The position numbers were made by a program, and so were the translations under genes. The notes under the pieces are model-generated. The model worked only from the letters and a program-made list of their open reading frames with translations, did no database searches and had not been told where the DNA came from. Positions 9,012-18,084 of a stretch of DNA of 64,000 nucleotides are shown here, one piece after another (position 1 is the first letter of the stretch; every line of letters begins with the position of its first letter). This stretch comes from Rhizobiales bacterium SYSU XM002 (GTDB taxonomy: Bacteria > Pseudomonadota > Alphaproteobacteria > Rhizobiales > Beijerinckiaceae): contig VWVY01000003.1 in NCBI GenBank assembly GCA_009846685.1, positions 62,001-126,000 on the forward strand. Reading direction: 5' to 3'.

Positions 9012-9448
9012 GTCCTGGTTCCCAGCCCCAATTCAAGGTTGCGTAGCGCCGCGTTCCCAATCGAAAAACCGTCAACGACGATCCGGTTCGCGGTCAATTC
9101 CTTAAAACTTCCGTCACAAATTACGCCCAAAGAGTTAACAAAGCGTAATTCGTTAAGGCAAGCTTGATCGTGTTTTTGACCAGTCGTTAAGCCTTTGATT
9201 TGAAAAGAAACATCTCTGGGGCGAAGCGAGGATTCGGAATCATTTCGTCAACGATCTTTGCTAACCGATTCCATTGACTCAGCATTTTAACACCCGGGCA
9301 CACCCCCGCGTTGCATGACCCGCCAAGCTTTGCGATTCGGTTGGTTTTCCACCGCTCGCAAGGAATGGGGGGAATGCGCTAAGGTTTCGATGCGAATCGG
9401 GCGCGAATCAGTTGAAACTGAGCACCGCGACCCGGACCGGAGGCCCCC
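9012..9448. promoter_or_regulatory. Divergent ctrA-fliI control region
   Basis: A 437-bp spacer with no credible gene. The ctrA-proximal half is relatively AT-rich and holds several TTAA half-sites, including TTAACAAAGCGTAAT (9135-9149), one base off a full TTAA-N7-TTAA CtrA box. The fliI-proximal half holds seven GANTC sites (reported separately). Both promoters must lie here; I did not find an unambiguous -35/-10 pair. Confidence 0.7.
9231..9408. promoter_or_regulatory. Cluster of seven GANTC (CcrM methylation) sites
   Basis: GANTC occurs at 9231, 9237, 9267, 9276, 9334, 9394 and 9404 within 178 bp. By chance about 0.7 would be expected in equal-base DNA. The first two form the palindrome GATTCGGAATC. 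CcrM methylates GANTC, and in Caulobacter the ctrA P1 promoter is controlled by the methylation state of such a site. That this cluster works the same way is inference. Confidence 0.75.
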
Positions 9449-10804
9449 TTGGCGGTTGAAGCCCTGCGCAGCGTGTTGGACGAAATCGCCGAGCACGAGG
9501 TGTTCGGACGGGTTGCCGCCGTGCGCGGCCTGATGATCGAGATTGTGGGGCCGCTGAGCCACATGGAACTCGGCGGGCTCGTCGCCATCGAGACGCAGGG
9601 TAAGGGACCGGAGCCCGAGCGGATTCTGTGCGAGATCGTCGGCTTCGATTCCGGTCGTGCACTCGCGATGCCGTTCTCCAACGTCGATGGCCTGCGACGC
9701 GGCTGCCCGGTCCACGTCGTTTCGCGCCGCGCCGCGATCCGGCCAGGGAAGGCCTGGCTCGGGCGTGTCGTCGATGCCTTCGGTCGGCCGATCGACGGCA
9801 AGGGACCGATCCAGCCCGGCCCGCGTCCTTATCCTTTTCGCAACGAGCCGCCGGCAGCCCACAAGCGACAGAGGGTGGGCGATCCGCTCGATCTTGGCGT
9901 GCGGGCGCTCAATTCCTTTCTCACCACCTGCCGCGGCCAACGCATGGGTATTTTTGCCGGTTCCGGTGTCGGCAAGTCGGTACTGCTTTCGATGCTCGCG
10001 CGGAATTCAGCCTCGGATGTCGCGGTGGTCGGGCTCGTCGGAGAACGCGGGCGCGAGGTGCAGGAGTTTCTGCAGGACGATCTCGGCGAGGAAGGTCTCG
10101 CCCGCTCCGTCGTCGTGGTCGCGACCTCGGATGAACCGGCGCTGATGCGGCGGCAGGCGGCTTATCTCACCCTCTCGATTTCCGAGTACTTCCGCGACGA
10201 AGGGCTCGACGTGCTCTGCATGATCGATTCCGTAACGCGTTTCGCAATGGCCCAGCGCGACATCGGCCTCGGCGTCGGTGAACCGCCGACCACCAAAGGC
10301 TATACGCCCTCCGTCTTCGCCGAACTGCCGCGTCTGCTGGAGCGCGCGGGGCCGGGCGAAATCGGCGCCGGCTCGATCACCGGTATTTTCAGCGTGCTGG
10401 TCGATGGTGACGATCACAACGAGCCGGTTGCGGATGCGACACGCGGCATCCTCGACGGCCACATCGTCATGGAGCGCAAGATCGCCGAGCGCGGACGCTA
10501 TCCCGCCATCAACATCCTGAAATCCGTCTCACGCACCATGCCGCATTCGGCGGACCCGCTTTACCTTCCGTCCGTTCAGGCGGCGCGGGCGCTGATGGCG
10601 ACCTATTCCGACATGGAAGAGCTGATCCGTCTCGGCGCCTACCGACGCGGTTCCTCCCCGGAAGTCGACCGTGCAATCGATGCTTACCCGGAACTCGAAG
10701 CTTTTCTTTCACAAGGTAAGGAAGAATCAACCTCCTTGGGCGAAAGCTATATTCGTCTCGCGGATATTGTTAACCGCCTGGGGCCGGGCGCCGACGCGTC
10801 CTGA
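9449..10804 (+). CDS. fliI: Flagellum-specific ATPase FliI
   Basis: A 451-residue ATPase that energises the flagellar type III export gate. Landmarks: [13 protein letters not shown], Walker [12 protein letters not shown], catalytic-region [15 protein letters not shown] and Walker [20 protein letters not shown]. There is no in-frame ATG between the upstream stop (9419) and conserved sequence. The apparent start is TTG 9449 with GGAGG at 9439-9443. That start codon is unusual and may limit translation. Followed by fliJ after 52 bases. Faces ctrA across the GANTC-rich spacer. Confidence 0.95.
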   Translation: MAVEALRSVLDEIAEHEVFGRVAAVRGLMIEIVGPLSHMELGGLVAIETQGKGPEPERILCEIVGFDSGRALAMPFSNVDGLRRGCPVHVVSRRAAIRPGKAWLGRVVDAFGRPIDGKGPIQPGPRPYPFRNEPPAAHKRQRVGDPLDLGVRALNSFLTTCRGQRMGIFAGSGVGKSVLLSMLARNSASDVAVVGLVGERGREVQEFLQDDLGEEGLARSVVVVATSDEPALMRRQAAYLTLSISEYFRDEGLDVLCMIDSVTRFAMAQRDIGLGVGEPPTTKGYTPSVFAELPRLLERAGPGEIGAGSITGIFSVLVDGDDHNEPVADATRGILDGHIVMERKIAERGRYPAINILKSVSRTMPHSADPLYLPSVQAARALMATYSDMEELIRLGAYRRGSSPEVDRAIDAYPELEAFLSQGKEESTSLGESYIRLADIVNRLGPGADAS

Positions 10805-10856
10805 ACCTTGGGCACCCCAGGCGTAACTCTGGGTTCGGTCAAGGAGTAGAAGGACC

Positions 10857-11276
10857 ATGAAATCGCGTGATACGTTGATCCGTCTGAAGCGGTTCCACGT
10901 AGACGAGAAGCGTCGCCGGGTTTCGCAAATCGAGGCGATGATTGCCGAATTTCAGCGGATGGCCAACGAACTCGACCGTGAGATCGAGAACGAGGAGCGC
11001 CGCGCCGGCATCTCGGATACAGCCCATTTCGCCTACCCGACCTACGCAAAGGCAGCGCGCACCCGCCGCGACAACCTCCTGCATTCCGCCAGCGAATTGA
11101 ACGACCAGCTCGAAGACGCGAAGGCAGCGCTCAACGAGGCGTTCGAGGAGTTGAAGAAGGTCGAAATCCTCGACGATCGCGAGAAGGCCGCCGAACGCGC
11201 CGAAATGGCGCTGCGCGACCAGATGGAAACCGATCGCATCGCCGCGCGGGTGCGCTTCGCCGCCGGCCGCTTCTAA
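10857..11276 (+). CDS. fliJ: Flagellar export chaperone FliJ
   Basis: A 139-residue, highly charged coiled-coil protein (KSRDTLIRLKRFHVDEKRRRV at the start, then ELDREIENEERRAG and LNDQLEDAKAALNEAFEELKKVE). Length, composition and position directly after fliI fit FliJ, the export-gate stalk/chaperone-escort protein. Sequence conservation in this family is low, so the call leans on context. An AAGGAG lies upstream of ATG 10857. Its stop overlaps the stop of the opposing acetyltransferase gene by four bases. Confidence 0.85.
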   Translation: MKSRDTLIRLKRFHVDEKRRRVSQIEAMIAEFQRMANELDREIENEERRAGISDTAHFAYPTYAKAARTRRDNLLHSASELNDQLEDAKAALNEAFEELKKVEILDDREKAAERAEMALRDQMETDRIAARVRFAAGRF

Positions 11277-11875
11277 TCCGGAACACCGTCCAGCAAGGGG
11301 ATCTGCCGCGCCACATCGCGCGGCAGCGTGCCATCGAGGCGCGGGTCTGCGAAAACCTCGATCGCCCGCCGGTAGGGTTTGAAGCCCGCTTTCTCGTAAA
11401 ATGTCAAAGCGCGGGGATGGTCGAGGCTGCATGTGTGAACATGCAGCGAGGCCGCGCCACGTTCGCGCGCAAGATGAAGGGCCTCGCCGATCATGGCCCG
11501 GCCGAGTCCCGAGCCAACCATCGTCGGCAGCACGCCGCAGAATGCCAGCTCCGGCGCGGTGGCATCCCGGAAGTCGAGTTCCAGCAAACCCACATCACCC
11601 GTCGGTCCGGCCAAGACCTGCGCGCAAACATCGGGATCCGCAAGAATGGATGCGAGTTCTGAGTCCGTCATCCTCAGCCGGCTGAACCAGAGCCAATCCC
11701 CGCCGATCGTCCGGAAAAGCTGGCGATAGGTCGCAAGGTCGTCCGCGCCCAGTCGCCGGAGCACCGCGCCTTCCGGGCCCGGCGGACGTGGCGGCAGGGC
11801 CGCGAGATCGTGGCGGAGATAGGTCACCAGCGACGCCAGTTGTCCCGGATCGAGCGCGTAAAGTCCATTCAGCAT
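11273..11875 (-). CDS. GNAT-family N-acetyltransferase
   Basis: About 200 residues with the acetyl-CoA fold. VLRRLGADDLATYRQLF opens the domain. The GVLPTMVGSGLGRAMIGEAL segment is the cofactor loop (V-x-x-x-x-x-G-x-G). LHVHTCSLDHPRALTFYEKAGFKPYRR is the last strand-helix. Substrate unknown. The ATG at 11875 (MLNGLYALDPGQ) looks like the family start; a GTG at 11905 would add ten residues. Converges on fliJ with a 4-bp stop overlap. Confidence 0.8.
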   Translation of the reverse strand: MLNGLYALDPGQLASLVTYLRHDLAALPPRPPGPEGAVLRRLGADDLATYRQLFRTIGGDWLWFSRLRMTDSELASILADPDVCAQVLAGPTGDVGLLELDFRDATAPELAFCGVLPTMVGSGLGRAMIGEALHLARERGAASLHVHTCSLDHPRALTFYEKAGFKPYRRAIEVFADPRLDGTLPRDVARQIPLLDGVPD

Positions 11876-12057
11876 GATCTGGCCGTGTCTTTCTCGCACG
11901 AACACATACGCGATTCCGCATGTTGAACGGCATAATGTATTATTCCGCGCTTGCCAGCGGGTTCAAGGTCGGGCACTGACTGAAGCGGGGTATCGGCGCA
12001 CGGGGGAAACAGGGCAAACCTGCTTCCTTGCATTTGCGTGCGGGTTCAGGAAGCGGC

Positions 12058-13086
12058 ATGAAGCGTCTCAAGGAACTGTTCTGGCCGGCTGTTGGCCTTA
12101 TTGCCGTCGCGTGGTCCCTCAAGGTTCTTTACGCCAAGCTGCATGCCGAAGCCGCCACGGATCAGGCGATCGCCGCCTTGATCGAGAATGCTGGCTTTTT
12201 TCAAAGCCTCAAGATCATCGCATTGCAGATCGCGAGCAAGATCAAGGACAACCCGGTTTCGGATTTCGTCCTCGCCTTCGCCGCAACCCTCCTCGCCTAT
12301 CTCGCCCTCGCCTGGTACGACCGCATCGCCCTGATCCATCTCAAGAAGGAAAAGGGTATTTCCTGGCTTTACGTGACGATCTGCTCGTTCACGACCTACG
12401 CGATCTCGCATAACATCGGCGCCTCGGTCTTTTCCGGCGGCATGGTGCGTTATCGGGCCTACACGGCGAAGGGATTGACCGCAGCAGAGGTCGCAGTGCT
12501 GGTCGCCCTGTGTTCCTTCACCTTCGCCTTCGGCACGATCCTGCTTGGCGGCCTCGTGCTGCTTTACGAGCCGGAAATTCTCCAGCCGCTCGCGCCGGTC
12601 GGGCTCGGCATGACCCGCCTGATCGGATTCGCGATGGTCGGCTTCTGCCTGCTCTACACGATCGGCTCCTGGCTCCAGTTCAAGCCGCTCGTCATCCGCA
12701 ATTTCCGGCTCGAATACCCGGGTCTGCATGTTGTCTGGCGGCAATGGATCGCTGCACCGCTCGAACTGATCGGCGCGGCCGGCATCATCTATTTCGCGAT
12801 GCCCGGCGCCAATAATCCGGATTTCATGCTAGTGCTCGGGGCCTTCCTGCTCTCGTTTTCCGCAGGCCTCCTGTTGCAGGCGCCGGGCGGAATCGGCGTG
12901 ATGGAATTCACCTTCATCAAGGTCATGCCAGGCATTCCCGCAGCGGACGTGCTGGCAGCTCTGCTCGTCTGGCGGTTGCTCTATCTGCTGTTGCCGCTGG
13001 CGATCTCGGTTCCCGTGGTGCTCGGTTTCGAGCGCGCGCAACTCGCGCATCACCACCACGATACCCAACCGCCGCCGACAAGCTAA
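12058..13086 (+). CDS. UPF0104 / lysylphosphatidylglycerol synthase TM-like membrane protein
   Basis: 342 residues with about eight predicted membrane helices. The motifs YAISHNIGASVFSGGMVRYRAY and LLLQAPGGIGVMEFTFI match the membrane domain shared by UPF0104 (YbhN-like) proteins and the flippase part of MprF. The catalytic aminoacyltransferase domain of MprF is absent, so phosphatidylglycerol lysylation is not implied. The likely theme is lipid or glycolipid handling in the inner membrane. ATG 12058 follows TTCAGGAAG. It converges on flhA with 27 bp between. Confidence 0.8.
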   Translation: MKRLKELFWPAVGLIAVAWSLKVLYAKLHAEAATDQAIAALIENAGFFQSLKIIALQIASKIKDNPVSDFVLAFAATLLAYLALAWYDRIALIHLKKEKGISWLYVTICSFTTYAISHNIGASVFSGGMVRYRAYTAKGLTAAEVAVLVALCSFTFAFGTILLGGLVLLYEPEILQPLAPVGLGMTRLIGFAMVGFCLLYTIGSWLQFKPLVIRNFRLEYPGLHVVWRQWIAAPLELIGAAGIIYFAMPGANNPDFMLVLGAFLLSFSAGLLLQAPGGIGVMEFTFIKVMPGIPAADVLAALLVWRLLYLLLPLAISVPVVLGFERAQLAHHHHDTQPPPTS

Positions 13087-13113
13087 GCGGCGGGCGCCTA
13101 ACCGACCGGCTCG

Positions 13114-15252
13114 TCAGATCGAACCGACCGTCCGCAGCCGTGCCGACGGATGAATCTCGCCCTGCGCGACAACCGCGGTCTGCGGCCGGAAGCGCTCGAC
13201 GATCATCCGCACGTAGGGACGAATGGCGTTCGACGTCACGAGTACTGGCATCTCGCCGAGGCGCGCCGCTTCCTCGAAGCGATCCCTCAGCGCGATCACA
13301 AAATCATGCAGGCGCGAGGGCTGCATGGCCAGATGCTTCACCTCGCCCTCGCCGACGAGCGATGACGAGAACGCATCTTCCCATGCCGGTGACATCGTGA
13401 TGAGCGCCAATTGCCCGGTGGGGCCGGTGTGCTGGGCGCAAATCTGACGCCCGAGCCGCGAACGAATATGCTCGACGATCATGCGCGGATCACGCAGCGC
13501 ACCGGTAACCTCGGCAACGGCTTCGAGAATGGTGCCGAGATCGCGGATCGAAACGCGCTCCGCGAGGAGCAGCTGGAGAATGCGCTGGACTCCGGTGGTC
13601 GCGATCTGCGCCGGCACGATCTCCTTGAGCAGGTCCTGATGCGCCTTCGGCAGTTCCTTAAGCAACTTCTGCACCTCCACGTAGGAGAGCAGTTCCGACA
13701 TGTTGTTCTTGATGACCTCGGTGAGGTGCGTCGCGATCACGGTCGCCGGATCGACGACGGTGTAGCCGCGCAGTTGTGCCTCGTCGCGCAGGGATTCCTC
13801 GATCCACGTTGCCGGCAACCCGAAAGTCGGCTCAAGAAGATGCGCGCCCGGAAGCTGCACCTGCCCGCCGGCCGGGTCCATCGCCATGTATTGATTCGGG
13901 AAGACGATGCCGTTTCCAGCGTCGATCTCCTTCATCTTGATGACGTAATGGTTCGATTCAAGCTGGACGTTGTCGACCAATCGCACGGACGGCAGCACGA
14001 AGCCCATTTCGGCCGCAAGCGTGCGACGCAGTGCCTTGATCTGCTCGGTGATCTTGTCCTCGCCGTTCTGGCCCTGCACCAGCGGCAGGAGCGCATAGCC
14101 GATCTCGATCCGGAGTTCGTCAAGCTTAAGGGCGTCCTGAACGGGCATGTCCTCCGGCTTCGACTGCGCCGCCGCCTGTTCCATCATGTTCTGCGCCGCG
14201 CGCTGCATCTCTGCCTGCTTCTGGCTGCGGTCGAGCTTCATGGCAAGAAACCCCGAGATCGCCGCGAGACCGAGGAACGGCAGCGCCGGCATGCCCGGCA
14301 GCATCGCCATCACCACCATCACGAAGGCCGACATGCCGAGAGCCTTGGCCGAGCCGGCGAGTTGTTTCGAGAGCGCCTTGTCGGCAGCGCCGGAGACGCC
14401 CGCTTTCGAGACCAGAAGACCCGCAGCGGTCGAGACGACAAGCGCCGGGATCTGCGTGACGAGACCGTCGCCGACCGTCAGGAGCGTATAGGCCTTGGCC
14501 GCGTCGCCGAAGCTCATGCCGTTCTGTGCGACACCGATGATGATGCCGCCAACCACGTTGATGAAGGTGATGAGAATACCGGCAATGGCATCACCACGCA
14601 CGAACTTCGAGGCACCATCCATCGCGCCGAAGAAGGCGCTTTCATCTTCGAGCGCCTTGCGCCGTTCCTTCGCCTCATCCTGATCGATGAGACCGGCGGA
14701 AAGGTCCGCGTCGATCGCCATCTGCTTGCCGGGCATCGCATCGAGGGAGAAGCGGGCCGCGACCTCGGCGATACGGCTCGAACCCTTGGTGATGACGACG
14801 AAGTTCACCACCACGAGGATGACGAAGACGATCAGGCCGATGACGAAGTTGCCGCCCATGACGAAGGCGCCGAACGCCTCGATCACCTGTCCCGCCGCGC
14901 CGTGGCCGGTATGGCCGTTGGAGAGGATGAGACGCGTCGAAGCAAGATTGAGCGAGAGCCGTAGCATCGTCGCGATCAGCAGCACCGTCGGGAATGAGGA
15001 GAATTCCAGCGGTGCGGTGATGAAGAGCGAGGTCATCAGCACGAGGACGGAGATGATGATCGAGAAGGCGAGCAGGAGATCGAGCACCATCGGCGGCAGC
15101 GGCACGATCAGCACCACTAGAATCGTGAGCACCCCAAGCGCCAGCGCGATGTCGCCACGCCGGACGAAAGCCCAGAGGTCCTTCGGCGACATGATGGAAC
15201 CGAGCGGAAGCTTCGGGCCACCGTTCTCCTTGCCTATGCTCGCGTCGCTCAT
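13114..15252 (-). CDS. flhA: Flagellar biosynthesis protein FlhA
   Basis: A 712-residue export-gate component. The N-terminal half has about eight membrane helices and the FHIPEP-type cytoplasmic loop (SLDAMPGKQMAIDADLSAGLI). The C-terminal half is cytoplasmic and docks export substrates and chaperones. Start set at ATG 15252 (MSDASIGKENGG); further upstream codons lack family character. It lies 86 bp behind a small membrane-protein gene and has its own CtrA box plus ftr-like palindrome, so it probably has a separate promoter from the fliF operon. Confidence 0.95.
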   Translation of the reverse strand: MSDASIGKENGGPKLPLGSIMSPKDLWAFVRRGDIALALGVLTILVVLIVPLPPMVLDLLLAFSIIISVLVLMTSLFITAPLEFSSFPTVLLIATMLRLSLNLASTRLILSNGHTGHGAAGQVIEAFGAFVMGGNFVIGLIVFVILVVVNFVVITKGSSRIAEVAARFSLDAMPGKQMAIDADLSAGLIDQDEAKERRKALEDESAFFGAMDGASKFVRGDAIAGILITFINVVGGIIIGVAQNGMSFGDAAKAYTLLTVGDGLVTQIPALVVSTAAGLLVSKAGVSGAADKALSKQLAGSAKALGMSAFVMVVMAMLPGMPALPFLGLAAISGFLAMKLDRSQKQAEMQRAAQNMMEQAAAQSKPEDMPVQDALKLDELRIEIGYALLPLVQGQNGEDKITEQIKALRRTLAAEMGFVLPSVRLVDNVQLESNHYVIKMKEIDAGNGIVFPNQYMAMDPAGGQVQLPGAHLLEPTFGLPATWIEESLRDEAQLRGYTVVDPATVIATHLTEVIKNNMSELLSYVEVQKLLKELPKAHQDLLKEIVPAQIATTGVQRILQLLLAERVSIRDLGTILEAVAEVTGALRDPRMIVEHIRSRLGRQICAQHTGPTGQLALITMSPAWEDAFSSSLVGEGEVKHLAMQPSRLHDFVIALRDRFEEAARLGEMPVLVTSNAIRPYVRMIVERFRPQTAVVAQGEIHPSARLRTVGSI

Positions 15253-15304
15253 GTTCGCCCCGACTGAAAAACCCGGACGCATGTCCGGGCCTGGAATCCC
15301 ACTG

Positions 15305-15317
15305 GGCAATTTTTGCC
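15305..15317. promoter_or_regulatory. ftr-like palindrome GGCAA-N3-TTGCC upstream of flhA
   Basis: GGCAATTTTTGCC, flanked by G and GGG, 53 bp upstream of the flhA start and on the gene side of the CtrA box. It resembles the Caulobacter ftr element bound by FlbD. The same 13-mer pattern occurs upstream of fliF and fliK in this window. Confidence 0.6.
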
Positions 15318-15323
15318 GGGTCT

Positions 15324-15342
15324 ATGGTTAACGTCGCGTTAA
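15324..15342 (-). promoter_or_regulatory. CtrA box upstream of flhA (perfect TTAA-N7-TTAACC)
   Basis: Minus strand reads TTAACGCGACGTTAACCAT: two TTAA half-sites exactly seven bases apart, the second extended to TTAACCAT. It lies 72-90 bp upstream of the flhA start and overlaps the stop codon of the preceding small gene. Caulobacter flhA (flbF) is a known CtrA target. Confidence 0.8.
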
Positions 15343-15638
15343 GTCGGGCGTGATCTGCGCATCAACCGCCAGAGATCGCGCAGAAGATAAAGAAAACCAC
15401 AGAAAGCGAGGATCGCGGGAATGCCCGTCACCACCGAAACAAGGGCAACGGAGAGGGCGAGGTTGGCTGCTTCCCGTGCAGCCTCCCCCGCGCAGAGCAC
15501 AGCGCCGGTATCGATTCGCGAGCAGAGCCCATTCGACAGCATGAAGGAGATCGATCCGAACGCCGCTACGACAACCGCAAGCGCGAGATAGCTCGCGCCG
15601 CGAAACGCGATCCGGAGAAGGGTCCAGACCGCCTTCAT
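15339..15638 (-). CDS. Small two-helix membrane protein, unknown function
   Basis: 99 residues starting at ATG 15638 (MKAVWTLLRIAF), eight bases after flbD, so probably co-transcribed with it. Two hydrophobic segments (about residues 13-32 and 55-85) flank a short loop with two cysteines (LCSRIDTGAVLCAGEA). The C-terminus is basic (RDLWRLMRRSRPT). No family recognised. Placement between flbD and flhA suggests a link to flagellar assembly, but that is context only. Its last codon lies within the flhA CtrA box. Confidence 0.65.
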   Translation of the reverse strand: MKAVWTLLRIAFRGASYLALAVVVAAFGSISFMLSNGLCSRIDTGAVLCAGEAAREAANLALSVALVSVVTGIPAILAFCGFLYLLRDLWRLMRRSRPT

Positions 15639-15646
15639 GTCACCAC

Positions 15647-17014
15647 CTAGACCATCGCTACCCGCGCGGCGCCCGGTTCCGGTACGTCGATTCCACCGGC
15701 CACATACTCGTTGAGCTTGTTGCGCAGCGTGCGGATAGAGATGCCGAGGATCTTTGCTGCGTGGGTGCGGTTGCCGAGGCAATGATCGAGCGTATCGAGA
15801 ATGAGCTCGCGCTCGACATCGGCAACGGTGCGACCGACGAGTGCGCGCGTCGCGGCTTCCGCCGCCTCGGCAGCGCGGCGGGCGGTGGCGTCGTTTGCAT
15901 CGCGGGCGATCGAATCGCCCTCCGGGGTGAGGATGGCATCGGGACCGATCTCGACGCCCATCGCCAGCAGAACGGCACGATGGATGGTGTTTTCGAGTTC
16001 GCGGACGTTACCGCGCCACGGGTTTGCCAGCAGCACGCGCTTGGCATCATGGCTGATCGGTCGCGACGGCAAGCCGTTGAGCTGGGCGTAACGCTTGGCG
16101 AAATGGTTCGCGAGCTCGATGATGTCGTTCGGCCGCTCGCGCAGGGCCGGGATCTTCAGGTTGACCACGTTCAACCGGTAGAGAAGGTCTTCGCGGAACT
16201 CACCCGCCTTGACGCTTTCCGCAAGATTACGGTTCGAGGTCGCGATGATGCGGATATCGACCGGAACGGGGCGTTGCCCGCCGACGCGGTCGATGACGCG
16301 TTCCTGGATAGCACGCAGCAGCTTGGCCTGAAGCCGTACGTCCATTTCCGAGATTTCGTCGAGCAGGAGCGTGCCACCGTCCGCCTCCTCGAACTTGCCG
16401 ATGCGGCGCGCGACGGCGCCGGTGAAGGCACCCTTCTCGTGGCCGAAAAGTTCGCTTTCGAGGAGATTGTCAGGAATCGCGGCGCAGTTCACCGAAACGA
16501 AGGGGCGCGTCGCCCGCTTTGACTTCTCGTGCAGGAAGCGCGCCATCACTTCCTTGCCAACGCCGCTTTCGCCGGTGATCAGCACCGACGCATCCGAGCC
16601 CGCGATCTGCTGCGCGAGCTTGAGCACGCGGCTCATCGCCTCGTCGCGATAGACCAGCGAGGTCTCGGTGCGGCTCACCGCCTCGAGGATCGCCGCGATC
16701 AGCTCCGGATCGGGCGGCAGCGGCACGTATTCCTTCGCACCCGCCTCGATGGCGGCGACTGCCGCGCGCTTGTCATTCGCGGTGCCGCAGGCGACGATCG
16801 GCACAGTGATGTGCTCGGCGCTCAGCCCGGCCACCAGCGCGGCGATGTCGAGATGCGCATCGACCATCGCGAGATCTGCGCCCTTGCCTTGCCGGAGGTG
16901 CGAGATCGCCGCTTCTACCCCATCGACCTGAGCGACGGAGGCACCGCGTTCGCGGGCGATCTTCGCTGCCGTGATGAGTTCACCGCGCAGGGTTCCGACG
17001 ATGAGAAGCCGCAT
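15647..17014 (-). CDS. flbD: Sigma-54-dependent flagellar activator FlbD
   Basis: A 455-residue NtrC-type regulator. The N-terminal receiver-like domain (1-115) lacks the acidic pair ([13 protein letters not shown]), as is typical of FlbD. The AAA+ domain has Walker A GESGVGKE at 148-155 and an intact GAFTGA loop at 195-200 that contacts sigma-54. A Fis-type helix-turn-helix closes the protein ([20 protein letters not shown]). In Caulobacter FlbD activates late flagellar genes and represses fliF through ftr sites. The gene sits in the same order as in Caulobacter, after fliN. Confidence 0.92.
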   Translation of the reverse strand: MRLLIVGTLRGELITAAKIARERGASVAQVDGVEAAISHLRQGKGADLAMVDAHLDIAALVAGLSAEHITVPIVACGTANDKRAAVAAIEAGAKEYVPLPPDPELIAAILEAVSRTETSLVYRDEAMSRVLKLAQQIAGSDASVLITGESGVGKEVMARFLHEKSKRATRPFVSVNCAAIPDNLLESELFGHEKGAFTGAVARRIGKFEEADGGTLLLDEISEMDVRLQAKLLRAIQERVIDRVGGQRPVPVDIRIIATSNRNLAESVKAGEFREDLLYRLNVVNLKIPALRERPNDIIELANHFAKRYAQLNGLPSRPISHDAKRVLLANPWRGNVRELENTIHRAVLLAMGVEIGPDAILTPEGDSIARDANDATARRAAEAAEAATRALVGRTVADVERELILDTLDHCLGNRTHAAKILGISIRTLRNKLNEYVAGGIDVPEPGAARVAMV

Positions 17015-17057
17015 GGCCGTTCTCCGCTTCTGATCCGTTCTTCAGAGGCCGCCGGGA

Positions 17058-17405
17058 TCAGCGGTCGCTCTTGATGATTTCCGTCATGGTCACGCCGAGC
17101 TTGTCATCGACCAGCACGACCTCGCCGCGCGCGACGAGCCGGTCGTTGACGAAAATATCGATCGCCTCGCCGACCTTGCGGTCGAGTTCGAGGATATGGC
17201 CGGGGCTCATGTGCAGGAGTTCGCCGACCCCCATCTTGGTGCGGCCGAGAACCGCCGACACCTGCACCGGCACGTCGAAGACATGCTCGAGGTCAGCAGC
17301 GCTCTTGCTTGACGGCGCGCCCTCCTCGTCATTGCCGTAGGCGGCCGCCACGAGATCAGCGGTGGATTCGAGATCCTGGAGCTGGAAATTGCCTTCGGTG
17401 GACAT
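17058..17405 (-). CDS. fliN: Flagellar motor switch protein FliN
   Basis: A 115-residue C-ring protein that controls rotation sense together with FliM and FliG. The SpoA domain is clear: LEHVFDVPVQVSAVLGRTKMGVGELLHM, then VNDRLVARGEVVLVDDKLGVTMTEI. It lies 30 bp after fliH and 43 bp before flbD in the fliF operon. Confidence 0.95.
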   Translation of the reverse strand: MSTEGNFQLQDLESTADLVAAAYGNDEEGAPSSKSAADLEHVFDVPVQVSAVLGRTKMGVGELLHMSPGHILELDRKVGEAIDIFVNDRLVARGEVVLVDDKLGVTMTEIIKSDR

Positions 17406-17435
17406 GCTCTTCAGCCTTCTCTTGTCACTTCGTTC

Positions 17436-18074
17436 TTAGTCCTGATCCGGGAACAGCAGATTCACGGATCGATCGATCAACGCTTCGAGTTTTTCCCGGT
17501 CGCGGACAATACCGCCATCCGCCCACTCGATCCGGCAATCGCCGAGAGGAATGTCCGGATCGGGAAACACAAACAACTTGGTCTCGAGCCCGTTCTCGCG
17601 CAGCATCAGCCCGAGCCGGTTCTTGCAGGTATCGACCAGCGACGGCGTGACGCGGACGGCAACATGCGGCGTGCCCCGCAGATCATTGAAGATCGCCTTC
17701 GCCGTTGCTTCGACCGCCTGCATCGGTGCCATCTCGATCATACGTCCGGCAAGCTTCGCCGCAAAGAGGCGCGCGAAGGCAAGGGCCTCGTTACGCGCAT
17801 CTGTTTCGAGCCGGCGCATCTCGATTGTTGCGATCTCCAGCCGGGCGAGAATCGCGTCGAGGCAGCCGGCAAGGCGCATCGCCTCGTGGTCGGTCTGTTG
17901 TTTCCGCCCTTCCTCGACACCCTGTTCGAACGCCTCGCGGCGCGCCTCCTCGATGAGTCGCTGGTGCTCGACGTAAGGGACGGGCACGCGCTTGGTCGGC
18001 TCGACGAACGGCGAGGCGCCGCCACCCTTGGAGAAATCCCTGCCGAAACTGAACGCGTTCGCACCCGATGACAT
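17436..18074 (-). CDS. fliH: FliH-like flagellar export regulator (FlbE)
   Basis: 212 residues. Position between fliG and fliN matches Caulobacter flbE, which encodes the FliH homologue that regulates the FliI ATPase. The region with EEARREAFEQGVEEGRKQQ is a charged helix typical of FliH. The C-terminal part (HVAVRVTPSLVDTCKNRL, then PDIPLGDCRIEWADGGIVRD) matches the FliH/HrpE globular domain. Sequence conservation is weak but context is strong. Confidence 0.85.
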   Translation of the reverse strand: MSSGANAFSFGRDFSKGGGASPFVEPTKRVPVPYVEHQRLIEEARREAFEQGVEEGRKQQTDHEAMRLAGCLDAILARLEIATIEMRRLETDARNEALAFARLFAAKLAGRMIEMAPMQAVEATAKAIFNDLRGTPHVAVRVTPSLVDTCKNRLGLMLRENGLETKLFVFPDPDIPLGDCRIEWADGGIVRDREKLEALIDRSVNLLFPDQD

Positions 18075-18084
18075 CGCTTTCGCC

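Noticed and set aside
13411..14964. 517-codon open frame antisense to flhA
   Set aside because: Composition (His/Arg/Asp-rich) and position over a full FlhA show it is a shadow frame.
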